Assembly (NCBI RefSeq): GCF_014655595.1
Contig: NZ_BNBL01000001.1
Coordinates: 598,310 to 662,309 of the forward strand
DNA length: 64,000 bases
Reading direction: 5' to 3'
DNA from: Streptomyces griseocarneus
GTDB lineage: Bacteria > Actinomycetota > Actinomycetes > Streptomycetales > Streptomycetaceae
Both the position numbers and the translations under genes were made by a program. The notes beneath the pieces were generated by a model, which saw nothing but the letters and a program-made list of their open reading frames with translations, ran no database searches and was not told where the DNA came from. Shown piece by piece: positions 25,829-34,651 of the stretch. Position 1 is the stretch's first letter, and the number at the start of each line of letters is the position of its first letter.

Positions 25829-26445
25829 TGAGCGAGACGCGACAGGACCTCAGCGGGGTCCAGCTCATGGTGTTCGGCTCCTGCTCCGTCGCGGTGCTGG
25901 GCCTGCCGCACATCCTGCTGTGGCTCAAGGACCGGCTCCGGCTGCGGCGGATCCGGGTCGTCCTGACCCCGATGGCCACCCGGCTGGTCACCGTTGACTC
26001 GATCAAGCGGGTCGCCGGGTGCGAGGTCTACGTCGACTGGGACGACCTGCCCGCGCAAGCGCGTTCACATGTGTCACTGGCGGACTGGGCCCAGGTCGCC
26101 ATCGTGTTGCCCGCCACGGCCGGCCTCGTCGGCAAGCTGGCCAACGGCATCGCGGACAACCTCGCGACGTCGACGATCACGGCGCTGTCCTGCCCGGTGA
26201 TCGTGGTTCCGTCGACCAACGCCACCACATGGGCGAAACCGGCTGTGCGCCGAAACGTCCGGCAGCTGCGCGAGGACGGGTTCACCGTCGTGGAACCCGA
26301 AGAGGGCCTGGCGGTCGCGGGTGAGACGACGGAACTGGGCTCCATGGGGGACTACCGGCCCGCTTTGCTGCGAGCACTGGTGCGTGCCGCGGAGGGCACA
26401 CCACAGGGCCGATCAGGCAACAACGCAGAGAACATGGGGGATTGA
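25828..26445 (+). CDS. LanD-like flavoprotein cysteine decarboxylase (TvaF-type)
   Basis: 205 residues; the start overlaps the preceding TGA (TGATG). The HFCD fold is clear: an N-terminal strand and Ser loop (MVFGSCSVAVLGLPHI), the catalytic-type His81 in RSHVSLADWAQVAIVLPATA, the FMN-binding segment GLVGKLANGIADNLATSTIT and the PSTNATTW motif in place of PxMNxxMW. These enzymes oxidatively decarboxylate a C-terminal Cys to an ene-thiol, which then adds to a dehydrated Thr to make an AviCys/AviMeCys ring. The Cys75 terminus of the precursor is the expected substrate. Confidence 0.9.
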   Translation: MSETRQDLSGVQLMVFGSCSVAVLGLPHILLWLKDRLRLRRIRVVLTPMATRLVTVDSIKRVAGCEVYVDWDDLPAQARSHVSLADWAQVAIVLPATAGLVGKLANGIADNLATSTITALSCPVIVVPSTNATTWAKPAVRRNVRQLREDGFTVVEPEEGLAVAGETTELGSMGDYRPALLRALVRAAEGTPQGRSGNNAENMGD

Positions 26446-26446
26446 T

Positions 26447-27664
26447 GTGACCGTAGGTGCCAGTACCGTGCTCCGTCGCGCTCCCGAACTCCTCATCGAG
26501 GTGGACAGTGCCCATCAGGTGCGCATCCACCACGATCGGCGGATCTTCGAGTTCGGTCATCACGCGATATCGCTGCTCGACGTGTTCTACGAGCCCCGCA
26601 CGCTGGCCGAGGGGGTTCAGCGACTGCGGCCGAGACTCACCGGCCACCGCGCCGTCGAGGAACTGATCGGCACGCTGACCGCGATGGTGAACGCGGGCGT
26701 CCTCACCACGGAGGCCCCGGAGGGTTACACCGACCTGATGTTCCCCATCGGGGGATACGGCCTGGCCTACCTGAACATCGCCATCCTGGAGGACCCGCTG
26801 CGCAAGGGGCTCTTCATCAAGGCGATCGAGGAGACCGTCACCCCTGACGACGTCGTCCTCGACCTCGGTACCGGCTCCGGGATCCTCGCGCTCGCCGCCG
26901 CCCGCGCCGGTGCCCGGCACGTCTACGCCCTCGAACCCGCCCGCTCCGGTGACCTCGCCGCCAAGGTCATCGCGCACAACGGCTACGCCGACAAAGTGAC
27001 GATGATCCGCGGTTGGTCGACGACGACGGAACTGCCGGAACGGGCCACCGTGCTGACCACCGACATCGTCGGAAACGACTGCCTCGACATGGTGATCTGG
27101 GAGAACCTCCAGGACGCCCGCCGGCGGCTCCTGACGCCGGATGCCAGGCTCATCCCCGAGTCCTTCGAGAGCTATGTCTACCTCGCGTGCATGCCGGAGG
27201 ACATGCGGGCGCGCCACCGGGTCCTCCCCGAGCACATCGAACGCTGGCAGGACAGGTTCGGGATGGACTTCTCCCCGATGCTGGAGGAGGACAACAAGCG
27301 GGTCGCGGGTTTCTACGAGCGCCCGGAGAAGGTGCAGCACTGGCAACGGCTGTCCGAGCCCGTACCGCTGTACAACCTCGACCTGCACACCGACGTCCGG
27401 AAGTTCGCGAGCACCGTGACCGTGCCCGTTTCGCGGCCCGGGGTGGTGAACGCCGCCATCGTCTTCTTCAAGGGCCGGATCGGCCCCACCACCTACCTGT
27501 CCACCGCGCCGTGGGACGGCGGCGACCGGAGCCACTGGTTCACCGCGGGATGGGCCTTCGCGAGCGGGCGCACGGTGAAGCCGGGAGACCAACTGACACT
27601 GACCTACCACTACGAGGGCGATGGCCGCGCCAGCATCGTGCTGGACGGGGAGGAGACGCGGTGA
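26447..27664 (+). CDS. PqqD-like domain fused to PRMT-like methyltransferase (TvaG-type)
   Basis: 405 residues from GTG 26447. Residues about 10-90 form a winged-helix domain like PqqD (LLIEVDSAHQVRIHHDRRIF, EFGHHAISLLDVFYEPRTLA), the peptide-recognition element of many RiPP enzymes. A class I methyltransferase follows: motif I is VLDLGTGSGILALAAARAGA near residue 140, and the post-I acid is in YALEPARS. From about 230 there is a beta-sandwich dimer domain as in protein arginine methyltransferases. In thioviridamide the equivalent enzyme is linked to dimethylation of the core His; His74 is the likely target here. Confidence 0.87.
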   Translation: MTVGASTVLRRAPELLIEVDSAHQVRIHHDRRIFEFGHHAISLLDVFYEPRTLAEGVQRLRPRLTGHRAVEELIGTLTAMVNAGVLTTEAPEGYTDLMFPIGGYGLAYLNIAILEDPLRKGLFIKAIEETVTPDDVVLDLGTGSGILALAAARAGARHVYALEPARSGDLAAKVIAHNGYADKVTMIRGWSTTTELPERATVLTTDIVGNDCLDMVIWENLQDARRRLLTPDARLIPESFESYVYLACMPEDMRARHRVLPEHIERWQDRFGMDFSPMLEEDNKRVAGFYERPEKVQHWQRLSEPVPLYNLDLHTDVRKFASTVTVPVSRPGVVNAAIVFFKGRIGPTTYLSTAPWDGGDRSHWFTAGWAFASGRTVKPGDQLTLTYHYEGDGRASIVLDGEETR

Positions 27665-29016
27665 AGCTTCGTACCAGTGCACCCAAGGCGAACGGCGTGG
27701 GCGTCCACCGGGAGGTGACGAGCGCGCAGACCTACGCTCGGGTCACGCCGCACCTGCTGCGCGCCGGCATCACACGGGTCGCCGACATCACCGGGCTGGA
27801 CCGGATCGGGATCCCCGTGTACAACGCCATCTCGCCGCGCTCCAACGACATCATCTCGGTCTACAACGGCAAGGGCCTGACCGCGATCGACGCCAAGACC
27901 TCGGCGGTGATGGAGGGCATCGAGCGGTTCTCCGCCTGGCTGCCGAGGCGCCCCGACGCGATCGCGACGTACGACGAGCTGATCGCGCAGGGCAGGTCCG
28001 TGATGCACCCCGGCGAGTACGTCTTCGAGCTGGCCCCCTACTACGCCGACGACCTGCCGATCTCGTGGACCCTCGGGTACGACCTGCTGAACGAGGAGGA
28101 GGTGCTCGTCCCGCAGGACGGCGCCTGTTACTCACCGAAGTTCCACGAGGCGCCCTGCTACAAGATCACCACGACGAACGGCCTGGCCTCGGGCAACACG
28201 CTCGAGGAGGCGATCTGCCACGCGCTGTGCGAGGTGATCGAGAGGGACGCGATCACCATCAGCGAGGTGCTCAGCAGCCAGCTCTGTCAGGTGCTGGAGA
28301 AGGGGCTGTCCTCGGTGCCCGCGCAGTCGCGTGAGATCACAGGCTTCCTGCGGGAGCTCAACCCGCACGTCTCCGTCAGTTCTCTGCCGGAGCGGGCTCA
28401 GTCGCTCATCGAAAAGATCCACGCCGCTCGTCTGGAGATGCGGGTGATCCAGCTCAACAGCGACCTCGGCATCCCGAGCTTCATGGCCGCCACGGCCGAG
28501 GACATGGGCCCCACGGTGTCGCAGGGCCACGGCGGGTTCGGCACCCACCCGGACGCCGAGGTGGCGATCATCCGCGCCATCACCGAATGCGCACAGGGCC
28601 GGGTGGTCGACATCCAGGCGATGCGGGAGGACATATCCCTGCCGGGCACCGACGTGCCGAAGCACATGTACCACGTGCGACGCTCGTCGACCTTCGACAA
28701 GGGCGCCTGGATCTGGAATCCGATGGACAAGGTGCTCGACGCCGCGGACCTCACCACGTACCAGCACGACGACGTGATGGACGACGTCCGGCTGATGCTG
28801 GCCCGGTTGAGCCGTGCCGGGATCAAGCGGGCGATCGTGGTCGACTTCTCACCACCCCACATCCCCGTCAGCGTCGTGCGGATGATCGTTCCCGGCCTCG
28901 AGTCGTGGGCGGTGGACCACTGCAAGCTGGGTGACCGCGCGAGGGCGGCCTGGAAGCGGGCCGTGCAGGACATCTCGGCGCGGCACCGTGCCCTCGCCAC
29001 GACGAACGCGGGATGA
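27661..29016 (+). CDS. ycaO: YcaO cyclodehydratase-type thioamide-forming enzyme (TvaH-type)
   Basis: 451 residues from GTG 27661, overlapping the methyltransferase gene by 4 bases. YcaO ATP-binding elements are visible: TSAVMEGIERFSAWL near residue 85, LEEAICHALCEVIERDA near 185 (the ExxxR pattern) and AIITRAITECAQGR-like IIRAITECAQGRVVDIQAMR near 305. YcaO enzymes activate backbone amides with ATP; with a TfuA partner they install thioamides using sulfide. There is no cyclodehydratase partner (E1/ThiF-like) and no adjacent azoline dehydrogenase, which favours thioamide over azoline formation. Confidence 0.95.
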   Translation: MKLRTSAPKANGVGVHREVTSAQTYARVTPHLLRAGITRVADITGLDRIGIPVYNAISPRSNDIISVYNGKGLTAIDAKTSAVMEGIERFSAWLPRRPDAIATYDELIAQGRSVMHPGEYVFELAPYYADDLPISWTLGYDLLNEEEVLVPQDGACYSPKFHEAPCYKITTTNGLASGNTLEEAICHALCEVIERDAITISEVLSSQLCQVLEKGLSSVPAQSREITGFLRELNPHVSVSSLPERAQSLIEKIHAARLEMRVIQLNSDLGIPSFMAATAEDMGPTVSQGHGGFGTHPDAEVAIIRAITECAQGRVVDIQAMREDISLPGTDVPKHMYHVRRSSTFDKGAWIWNPMDKVLDAADLTTYQHDDVMDDVRLMLARLSRAGIKRAIVVDFSPPHIPVSVVRMIVPGLESWAVDHCKLGDRARAAWKRAVQDISARHRALATTNAG

Positions 29017-29027
29017 GGAGACCACCG

Positions 29028-29741
29028 ATGAACGCTGTTGTGTACCTGGGGCCGAGCCTTCCCCTCGCGGCCGCCGCCGAGGAACTGGACGCGGAGTTCC
29101 TGCCTCCGATCGCCCGGGGCGACCTGGCGGAATTGCTGAAGAGGCCCGAACTGCCGAAGGCCATCGGCATCGTCGACGGCAAGTTCCTCTCGACGCTGTG
29201 CGTCTCGCCGAAGGAGGTGCTCGAAGTCGTCGACCGGGGCGTCAAGGTCTTCGGCTCCTCCAGCATGGGCGCGCTGCGGGCGGCCGAATGCCACCACTGG
29301 GGCATGGTGGGCGTCGGCAAGATCTTCGAGGCCTACCGCACGGGAGAGGTGGACGCCGACGACGAGGTCGCCATCGCCTTTGACGAGGAGACCGGGGCGC
29401 CCCTCTCCGAGCCGATGGTCAACCTGCGCTTCGCCGTCGCCTCCGCGCTGGAGTCCGCCGTCGTGGGCCCGGCAACCGCCGAGGCATTCCTGCACGCGGC
29501 GACGAGCCTCTACTTCCCGCAGCGGTCCGCACGTGCGGCCCTGCACGCCATCCGAGGTGCCGTGCCCGAAGACGAGCACGCGGCCCTGGCCCGCTACTTC
29601 GCCACCACCGCACCCGACACCAAGGCCGATGACGCCCGGTTGCTCCTCCGCGCCATGCGGGACTACCTGACGGGCAACCGGCAGCAGACCATCGAGCGAG
29701 CCGTGGGGGTGCACCGTGGCGGAGTCGCCCTGCCCGCTTAG
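29028..29741 (+). CDS. tfuA: TfuA-like partner of YcaO (TvaI-type)
   Basis: 237 residues from ATG 29028, which is preceded by GAGGAG at a good distance; an in-frame ATG at 29013 is less well placed. TfuA motifs are clear: AVVYLGPSLPLAAA at the start, KAIGIVDGKFLSTLCVSPKE, and VFGSSSMGALRAAECHHWGM. TfuA is thought to help supply or deliver sulfur to the YcaO enzyme for thioamide formation. The gene overlaps the hydroxylase gene downstream by 26 bp. Confidence 0.94.
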   Translation: MNAVVYLGPSLPLAAAAEELDAEFLPPIARGDLAELLKRPELPKAIGIVDGKFLSTLCVSPKEVLEVVDRGVKVFGSSSMGALRAAECHHWGMVGVGKIFEAYRTGEVDADDEVAIAFDEETGAPLSEPMVNLRFAVASALESAVVGPATAEAFLHAATSLYFPQRSARAALHAIRGAVPEDEHAALARYFATTAPDTKADDARLLLRAMRDYLTGNRQQTIERAVGVHRGGVALPA

Positions 29742-30600
29742 TCCGGAGCAGATCAGCTTCTTTCACCGGCAGGGCTATCTGATGCCCGTCGACGTGCTGA
29801 CGCCCTCCCAGGTCGCGGAGGCCGTGGCCGGCTACCGGACCTACCGCACGGTCACCGACCAGGCAGGTGGCCTGCTGAAGCGCCGGTGGAACTACCCCAA
29901 GATCCACTTGGTCGCGCGCTGGGCGGACGGGCTCGTCCACCACCCGGGACTGCTGGACTTAGCGTCCAGCCTCATCGGGCCGGATCTCCTGGTCTGGTCG
30001 ACGAACCTGTTCGTACGCGAGGGGCACAGCGGCAGCAGGCTGGCCTGGCACCAGGACGCGCCGTACTTCGGCTGGGAGGGAGCCGAGGGCAACGCGGTGC
30101 GCGTCTGGCTCGCGCTGACAAGGGCCGGCCGGGACAACGGCACGATGCTGTACTGCCGCCGGTCACACAAGGCCGGTCTCCTCCGGCACGACTTCGCCGA
30201 CCGCACACTCGCGGGCCTCATGCAGGGTGAGCAGGCGGACTACGACGTGCACGAGGACGACGTGGTCGCGGTGGAGATCGAGGCGGGCCAGGCGTCGCTC
30301 CACCAGCCGACGACGGTGCACAGCAGCGGCCCGAGCGCCGTGGCCGAGGAGCGGATCTGCTTCGCGGTGGACTACCTGGCCCCGTCGGTCCGCCCGGTGC
30401 ACGGGCCGGACAGCGCGCTGCTCGTCCGGGGCGAGGACCGGTACCGCCACTTCCTGCCGGAGCGACGCCCGGAAGCGGACTTCGCCCCGGACGCCCTCCG
30501 CGCCTTCCGGGAGGCGGTCCTCATGCGCGATCAGCGGCTGGCCGCGGTCATGCGAGTGATCCACGCCGAACGGGCGGCCGAGCGTGTCAGCGGCGGCTGA
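29716..30600 (+). CDS. Phytanoyl-CoA dioxygenase-like hydroxylase (TvaJ-type)
   Basis: 294 residues from GTG 29716. The iron motif HxD is His112-Gln-Asp114 in LAWHQDAPYFGWEG; the distal His is in LHQPTTVHSSGPS near residue 206, and the 2-oxoglutarate-binding Arg is probably in ERICFAVDYLAP. Fe(II)/2-oxoglutarate enzymes of this family hydroxylate unactivated carbons. In thioviridamide the matching enzyme is associated with beta-hydroxylation of the core His, which fits His74 here. Overlaps TfuA upstream and the protease gene downstream. Confidence 0.9.
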   Translation: MAESPCPLSPEQISFFHRQGYLMPVDVLTPSQVAEAVAGYRTYRTVTDQAGGLLKRRWNYPKIHLVARWADGLVHHPGLLDLASSLIGPDLLVWSTNLFVREGHSGSRLAWHQDAPYFGWEGAEGNAVRVWLALTRAGRDNGTMLYCRRSHKAGLLRHDFADRTLAGLMQGEQADYDVHEDDVVAVEIEAGQASLHQPTTVHSSGPSAVAEERICFAVDYLAPSVRPVHGPDSALLVRGEDRYRHFLPERRPEADFAPDALRAFREAVLMRDQRLAAVMRVIHAERAAERVSGG

Positions 30601-31402
30601 GCGGCTGGGGGACCTGGACCGCGACCCCGCCACGTTCCACTGGCAGGGCACCGGCATCACACCACCATGGCCCCGGGAGCGGGACGGCCCCGCCGGCCGT
30701 GTGGTCCTGGACGAGTGGTTCCCACCAGTGATCAACCAGGGAATGGTGCCGCTCTGCACCGCGGCCGTGGTCACGGCGCTCGCCGCCTACTTCGCCCGGC
30801 GGGCCCGGCAGGCGGAAATCGAGCCCTCGATCCTGTTCAACTACCGGATGGCACGCCGTCTGATGGGGCAACCCGATCGGCGTGGCGCGCACATCGACTC
30901 CAGCATCGCCGCCTGGCGGCGGTTCGGAATGCCGGATGAGACGTCATGGCCGTGGACCGCCGCGACCGTGGACACCGACCCGGAGACCGGCCTCCGTCCG
31001 GCAGCGCACTGCACCTCGGACGTGGTCTCCTGGCGGATCCGCAAGGAGGAGCTCACGCCGGAGCGGTACCTTGGCACGCTGCGTGCCGCGATGCGTGCGG
31101 GACTCCCGGTGGCGTGTGAGTTCCCCTTGTACACCTCACAGTTCTCCTCCTTCCGGACCGGTGCCATCCCGCTGCCCGGGACAGGGGAGCGCTCGCTGGG
31201 CATGCACATCACCCTGCTGGTGGGATTCGACGACACCGGACGTCACTTCCGGGTCCGCAACAGCTGGGGCGAGGAATGGGGCGAGCGGGGTTACGGCGCA
31301 CTGCCCTATGCCTATTTCGAACGGAGTCTGGCGGGGGACAGTTGGCTGGTCGTGGAGCGGGACTGGATCGTATCGACCGAGGAAAATATGAATGGTGAGT
31401 AG
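30584..31402 (+). CDS. Papain-like cysteine protease (TvaK-type)
   Basis: 272 residues from GTG 30584, overlapping the hydroxylase gene by 17 bp. C1-family catalytic residues are visible: Cys58 in VINQGMVPLCTAAVVTA (with the oxyanion Gln in NQG), His208 in LGMHITLLVGFDD and Asn226 in FRVRNSWGEEWGERGYG. No signal peptide is present, so it acts in the cytosol. As the only protease in the cluster it is the obvious candidate for removing the leader between Gly62 and Thr63, although papain-like proteins in related clusters have been given other roles too. Confidence 0.88.
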   Translation: MSAAAERLGDLDRDPATFHWQGTGITPPWPRERDGPAGRVVLDEWFPPVINQGMVPLCTAAVVTALAAYFARRARQAEIEPSILFNYRMARRLMGQPDRRGAHIDSSIAAWRRFGMPDETSWPWTAATVDTDPETGLRPAAHCTSDVVSWRIRKEELTPERYLGTLRAAMRAGLPVACEFPLYTSQFSSFRTGAIPLPGTGERSLGMHITLLVGFDDTGRHFRVRNSWGEEWGERGYGALPYAYFERSLAGDSWLVVERDWIVSTEENMNGE

Positions 31403-31434
31403 CAGACCATCATTCGCGTATCGGTAGGGAACGT

Positions 31435-32331
31435 ATGAGATCTGATCGACGGCGGTTAAAGGCATCGACCAACTCCGAGCGCGGCCGAATGGTGCGCGTC
31501 CTCAAGTGGGTGGCGTTCACCGTGATCGCCGTCCAATTGACCTTGGTGGCGACCGGAGTGCTCGATCTGGCTGACGCCGTGCTCATCGCGACCGGGGTCG
31601 AGATCCTGACCGGAGTGCTGGCGCTCGGCCTCGCCGTGGCCGCCCGGGTGGTCTACCGGCGACTGCGCCGGAGTGGTGTGCCCCGGTGGGACGCGTTCCT
31701 CGAGGCGGCAGGCACGGTACTGCCCCGTCCCATGCTCACGCTGATCCGCCACGAGCTGGGCGGAGTCATGTCGATCGCCCTGCTCGTGCGCGGACGCAAG
31801 GACGTCCCGGCGGACGCCACCGTGATCCGCTACGGGGCGAACCAGAAGATATTCCTTCTGGTGATGATGTTCACGGGGCCGTTGGAGATCTTCCTTGCCG
31901 AGCTGCTCGTGCCCTGGCCCTGGCTGCGCACCGTGCTGCTCATCCTCGGGATCTACGGCGTCCTGTGGCTGTTCGGCGTCTACGCGGGCGTGCACACCCG
32001 CCCCCACTACATCGATGGCGAACGCCTGATGATCCGCACCGGCCATCTGGCGGCGGTCTCCGTCGATGTCGGAGCCGTGCGATCCGTACGGCGCGAGACC
32101 CACGACTCCTACCAGGGGGAGAAGGCCAAGGGGATGGTTTCCGTCAAGGATGGCGTCGTTGCCGTGCCAGGAATGAGCGGAACCGTGTTGGCGGTGGCCC
32201 TGGGACCGGAGACTCCGGTCCGGGTGCAGGGCCGTGGGACGGTGCTCGCCCGTGCGCTCCGGTTCGACGCGGACGAGCTGGAATCGGCCATCCGCACCAT
32301 CAAGGAGCGGGTGGAAGCCCGGTCGCTTTGA
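31435..32331 (+). CDS. Membrane protein with PH-like domain (TvaL-type)
   Basis: 298 residues. Four hydrophobic helices are predicted at about 22-43, 48-72, 137-158 and 163-187 (for example KIFLLVMMFTGPLEIFLAEL). The C-terminal 110 residues (YIDGERLMIRTGHLAAVSVD, RETHDSYQGEKAKGMVSV) resemble bacterial PH-like domains. Thioamitide clusters carry a protein of this sort near the protease gene; its role is not known, with export or immunity both possible. No ABC transporter is present in the cluster, which leaves room for such a role. Written 32 bp after the protease stop. Confidence 0.75.
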   Translation: MRSDRRRLKASTNSERGRMVRVLKWVAFTVIAVQLTLVATGVLDLADAVLIATGVEILTGVLALGLAVAARVVYRRLRRSGVPRWDAFLEAAGTVLPRPMLTLIRHELGGVMSIALLVRGRKDVPADATVIRYGANQKIFLLVMMFTGPLEIFLAELLVPWPWLRTVLLILGIYGVLWLFGVYAGVHTRPHYIDGERLMIRTGHLAAVSVDVGAVRSVRRETHDSYQGEKAKGMVSVKDGVVAVPGMSGTVLAVALGPETPVRVQGRGTVLARALRFDADELESAIRTIKERVEARSL

Positions 32332-32384
32332 CGAGGATGCCGTCGCCGGCGGCTTGACGGCAGGGATATCGCCCAGGAGAACAC

Positions 32385-34544
32385 ATGCGCCCGGTCCTGA
32401 TCTACCCACCGCTGACCGATCCGACCTGCGGTTACCACTCGCTGTGCTACCTGGACTCCTACGCCCGGGCGCACGGGCAGGCCGCGGCCGCGATCATTGA
32501 CGCCAACATCGAGGCGTTCCATCACTCATACACAGACCTGCCCCACGACTGGCTGGTCCAGCAGGCATCAGCCGCCTCCGTGTTCGACGACCGGATGTCG
32601 CCCACGGCGGTTGCCGCGATGCGGCTGCGTGCCGGGCAGGTGTCACCCGAGCAGACCGCCGAGGCCGTCCGGGTGCTTCAGGATCCCGAGCGGTTCTATG
32701 ACTACTCCCAGTACCAGCACGCGGTGGAGACCGTTACCGGCTGGATGAACACCGTGGGCTCGGCAGGGCTGCCCGGACAGTTCCACAACGGATTCGAATT
32801 CCAGCCATACGACAGGTTCAACGTTTCCTCGGTCCGGGATCTCACGGACGAGGCGATGCTCGCCCGGCTGAGCAACGCGTTCACCCCGTACTACTCCGAC
32901 GTCCTGGTGCCCCGCCTGGTCGCGGGCCGCCACGATGTCATCGGCATCAACATCACCTTCGTCTCCCAACTGCCGTTCGCGTTGTGGCTGGCGCGGCTCA
33001 TCCGCCGGGCGCTGCCGGACGTGTTCCTGATGGCGGGCGGCACCGAGGTCGCCGACGTCAACAAGTACGCGGTGGACAAGAACAGCGTGTTCCAGATCTT
33101 CGACGTGTTCGACGCGCTCGTGGTGGGTGAGGGCGAGAGCGCGTACGTGGAGATCCTCGACTCCCTCGACGCCGGCCGCCTGCCGAGCGGCCACCCCAAC
33201 ATCCGCCTGCACCCCAGGCACGGGATCGGCAGGGCACTGCCGGTGTTCACATACGAACAGCTCGCCGGTCTGCCGACCCCGGACTACTCGACGCTGCCGT
33301 GGGACAAATACCTGAGCCCCGAGCCGTTCGTGTACTACTCGCCCACCCGAGGCTGTTACTGGAACAAGTGCACGTTCTGCGACTACGGCCTCAACGGGGA
33401 CAGTCCGACCAGCCCGTGGCGGCAGGACCCGGTCGACAAGATGGTCGCCGACGTCACGGAGATATCCAAGTTCGCCAAGTTCATCTATTTCTCGGTGGAC
33501 GTACTGGCACCGGCGACCATTCTGAAATTCGCGGAGCGGGTGATCGAGTCGGATGTGGACTTCCGGTGGGGAGCGGAGATTCGCCTGGAGAAGTACTGGT
33601 CGACCGAGCGATGCCGTACCTTACGGCGCAGTGGTTGCGTCTCGGTCTCGGTGGGCTTCGAATCCGCGAACCAGCGCATCCTCGATCTGATCAACAAGGG
33701 CACCACGCTCGCCCAGGTGTCGCAGACGATCGACGCCATGACGCAGGCGGGGATCGGTGTGCAGATGATGGGGTTCACCGGCTTCCCGACGGAGACCGCC
33801 GACGAAGCCATGGAGTCGATCAACTTCCTGCGTGAGCACCGCGACAAGTGGACGTTCGGCGGTCTGGGCACGTTCATGCTCACCGCCGGGGCGATCGTGG
33901 CCAAGCAGCCGGAACGGTTCGGGCTGCGTGACGTGATGCCGTACCCCGATCACGACATCGCCCGGGCGTTGGACTACGACGAGGTCGACGGCGGGTTGAG
34001 CGAGCGCGAGCTGGTCGCGGTGGAGGAGGCCAAGGCGACCCTGACGGGCAACCACCTCGGGCGCCCGTGGGTGGGCGGCACCGATTGCGCGCACACGTAC
34101 TTCTACCAGGAGCGGTACGGAGCGGACATCATGAAGGTGGTGGGCTCGGCCCAGCCGGATCGCGAAGCGCGCTACGTCATCAACGGCACGGTGATCCGCC
34201 GCCCGGAGCGCGAGGTGGTGCAGGAGTACACGTACTACTACTGGACCGGTCGCGGCGACTCCGACCAGCCGGGCCGGTTCGCCTTCCGGCGGGTCGACGG
34301 CCGGCTGTACTTCATCCCGGACGGCCTGGTGGCCCTGCTCCAGCTGTTCACCGTGCCGCGTGCCCTACCGGAGGCGGAGCTCGCCGTCTCCGCCATGCCG
34401 CCCTCCGTCGCCCAGCAGGTCTGGGACTTCTTCGTCAGCCGCCGACTGGTCCGCGCTGAGCCGGCGAGGGAGAACAGCGCGGCCGAGCACGCTCACGCCG
34501 GGAGACGGGGGGATGCGCGGGCAGGAGTGGCACCCGAACGGTAA
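32385..34544 (+). CDS. Radical SAM enzyme with probable B12-binding domain
   Basis: 719 residues. The N-terminal 270 residues follow a Rossmann-like cobalamin-binding layout (VLIYPPLTDPTCGYHSLCYL, DVIGINITFVSQLPFALWLA, VFLMAGGTEVADVNKYAVDK, ALVVGEGESAYVEILDSL). The cluster motif is Cys324-x4-Cys329-x2-Cys332 in TRGCYWNKCTFCDYG; note four residues between the first two Cys instead of three. RWGAEIRLEK and SVSVGFESANQRILDLINKG are typical SAM-barrel strands. B12 radical SAM enzymes often methylate unactivated carbons, so C-methylation of the core is one possibility. The last gene of the cluster, ending 50 bp before the tRNA-Pro fragment. Confidence 0.87.
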   Translation: MRPVLIYPPLTDPTCGYHSLCYLDSYARAHGQAAAAIIDANIEAFHHSYTDLPHDWLVQQASAASVFDDRMSPTAVAAMRLRAGQVSPEQTAEAVRVLQDPERFYDYSQYQHAVETVTGWMNTVGSAGLPGQFHNGFEFQPYDRFNVSSVRDLTDEAMLARLSNAFTPYYSDVLVPRLVAGRHDVIGINITFVSQLPFALWLARLIRRALPDVFLMAGGTEVADVNKYAVDKNSVFQIFDVFDALVVGEGESAYVEILDSLDAGRLPSGHPNIRLHPRHGIGRALPVFTYEQLAGLPTPDYSTLPWDKYLSPEPFVYYSPTRGCYWNKCTFCDYGLNGDSPTSPWRQDPVDKMVADVTEISKFAKFIYFSVDVLAPATILKFAERVIESDVDFRWGAEIRLEKYWSTERCRTLRRSGCVSVSVGFESANQRILDLINKGTTLAQVSQTIDAMTQAGIGVQMMGFTGFPTETADEAMESINFLREHRDKWTFGGLGTFMLTAGAIVAKQPERFGLRDVMPYPDHDIARALDYDEVDGGLSERELVAVEEAKATLTGNHLGRPWVGGTDCAHTYFYQERYGADIMKVVGSAQPDREARYVINGTVIRRPEREVVQEYTYYYWTGRGDSDQPGRFAFRRVDGRLYFIPDGLVALLQLFTVPRALPEAELAVSAMPPSVAQQVWDFFVSRRLVRAEPARENSAAEHAHAGRRGDARAGVAPER

Positions 34545-34594
34545 AGAGGATGACGGCTCGTCAGCCTCGTGGTTTCGCGAAGCGCGGCGAATAC

Positions 34595-34641
34595 CTTGAC
34601 TGGGGGAAAGGGGTCGTGGGTTCGAATCCCGCCGTCCCGAC
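34595..34641 (+). repeat. tRNA-Pro 3'-half copy, candidate att core (right)
   Basis: Reads CTTGACTGGGGG, then AAAGGGGTCGTGGG and TTCGAATCCCGCCGTCCCGAC. It is the anticodon-to-3'-end half of a tRNA-Pro without any 5' half, in the same orientation as the gene at 5643. It lacks one base and has two changes, which break the anticodon stem, so it is not functional. A terminator follows as it would after a tRNA. Confidence 0.75.
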
Positions 34642-34651
34642 ACGGTGCAAC

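Noticed and set aside
27013..27660. An upstream extension of the YcaO frame into the methyltransferase gene
   Set aside because: The extension is low-complexity and antisense-like in composition, while GTG 27661 overlaps the previous stop in the manner of the other genes in the operon.
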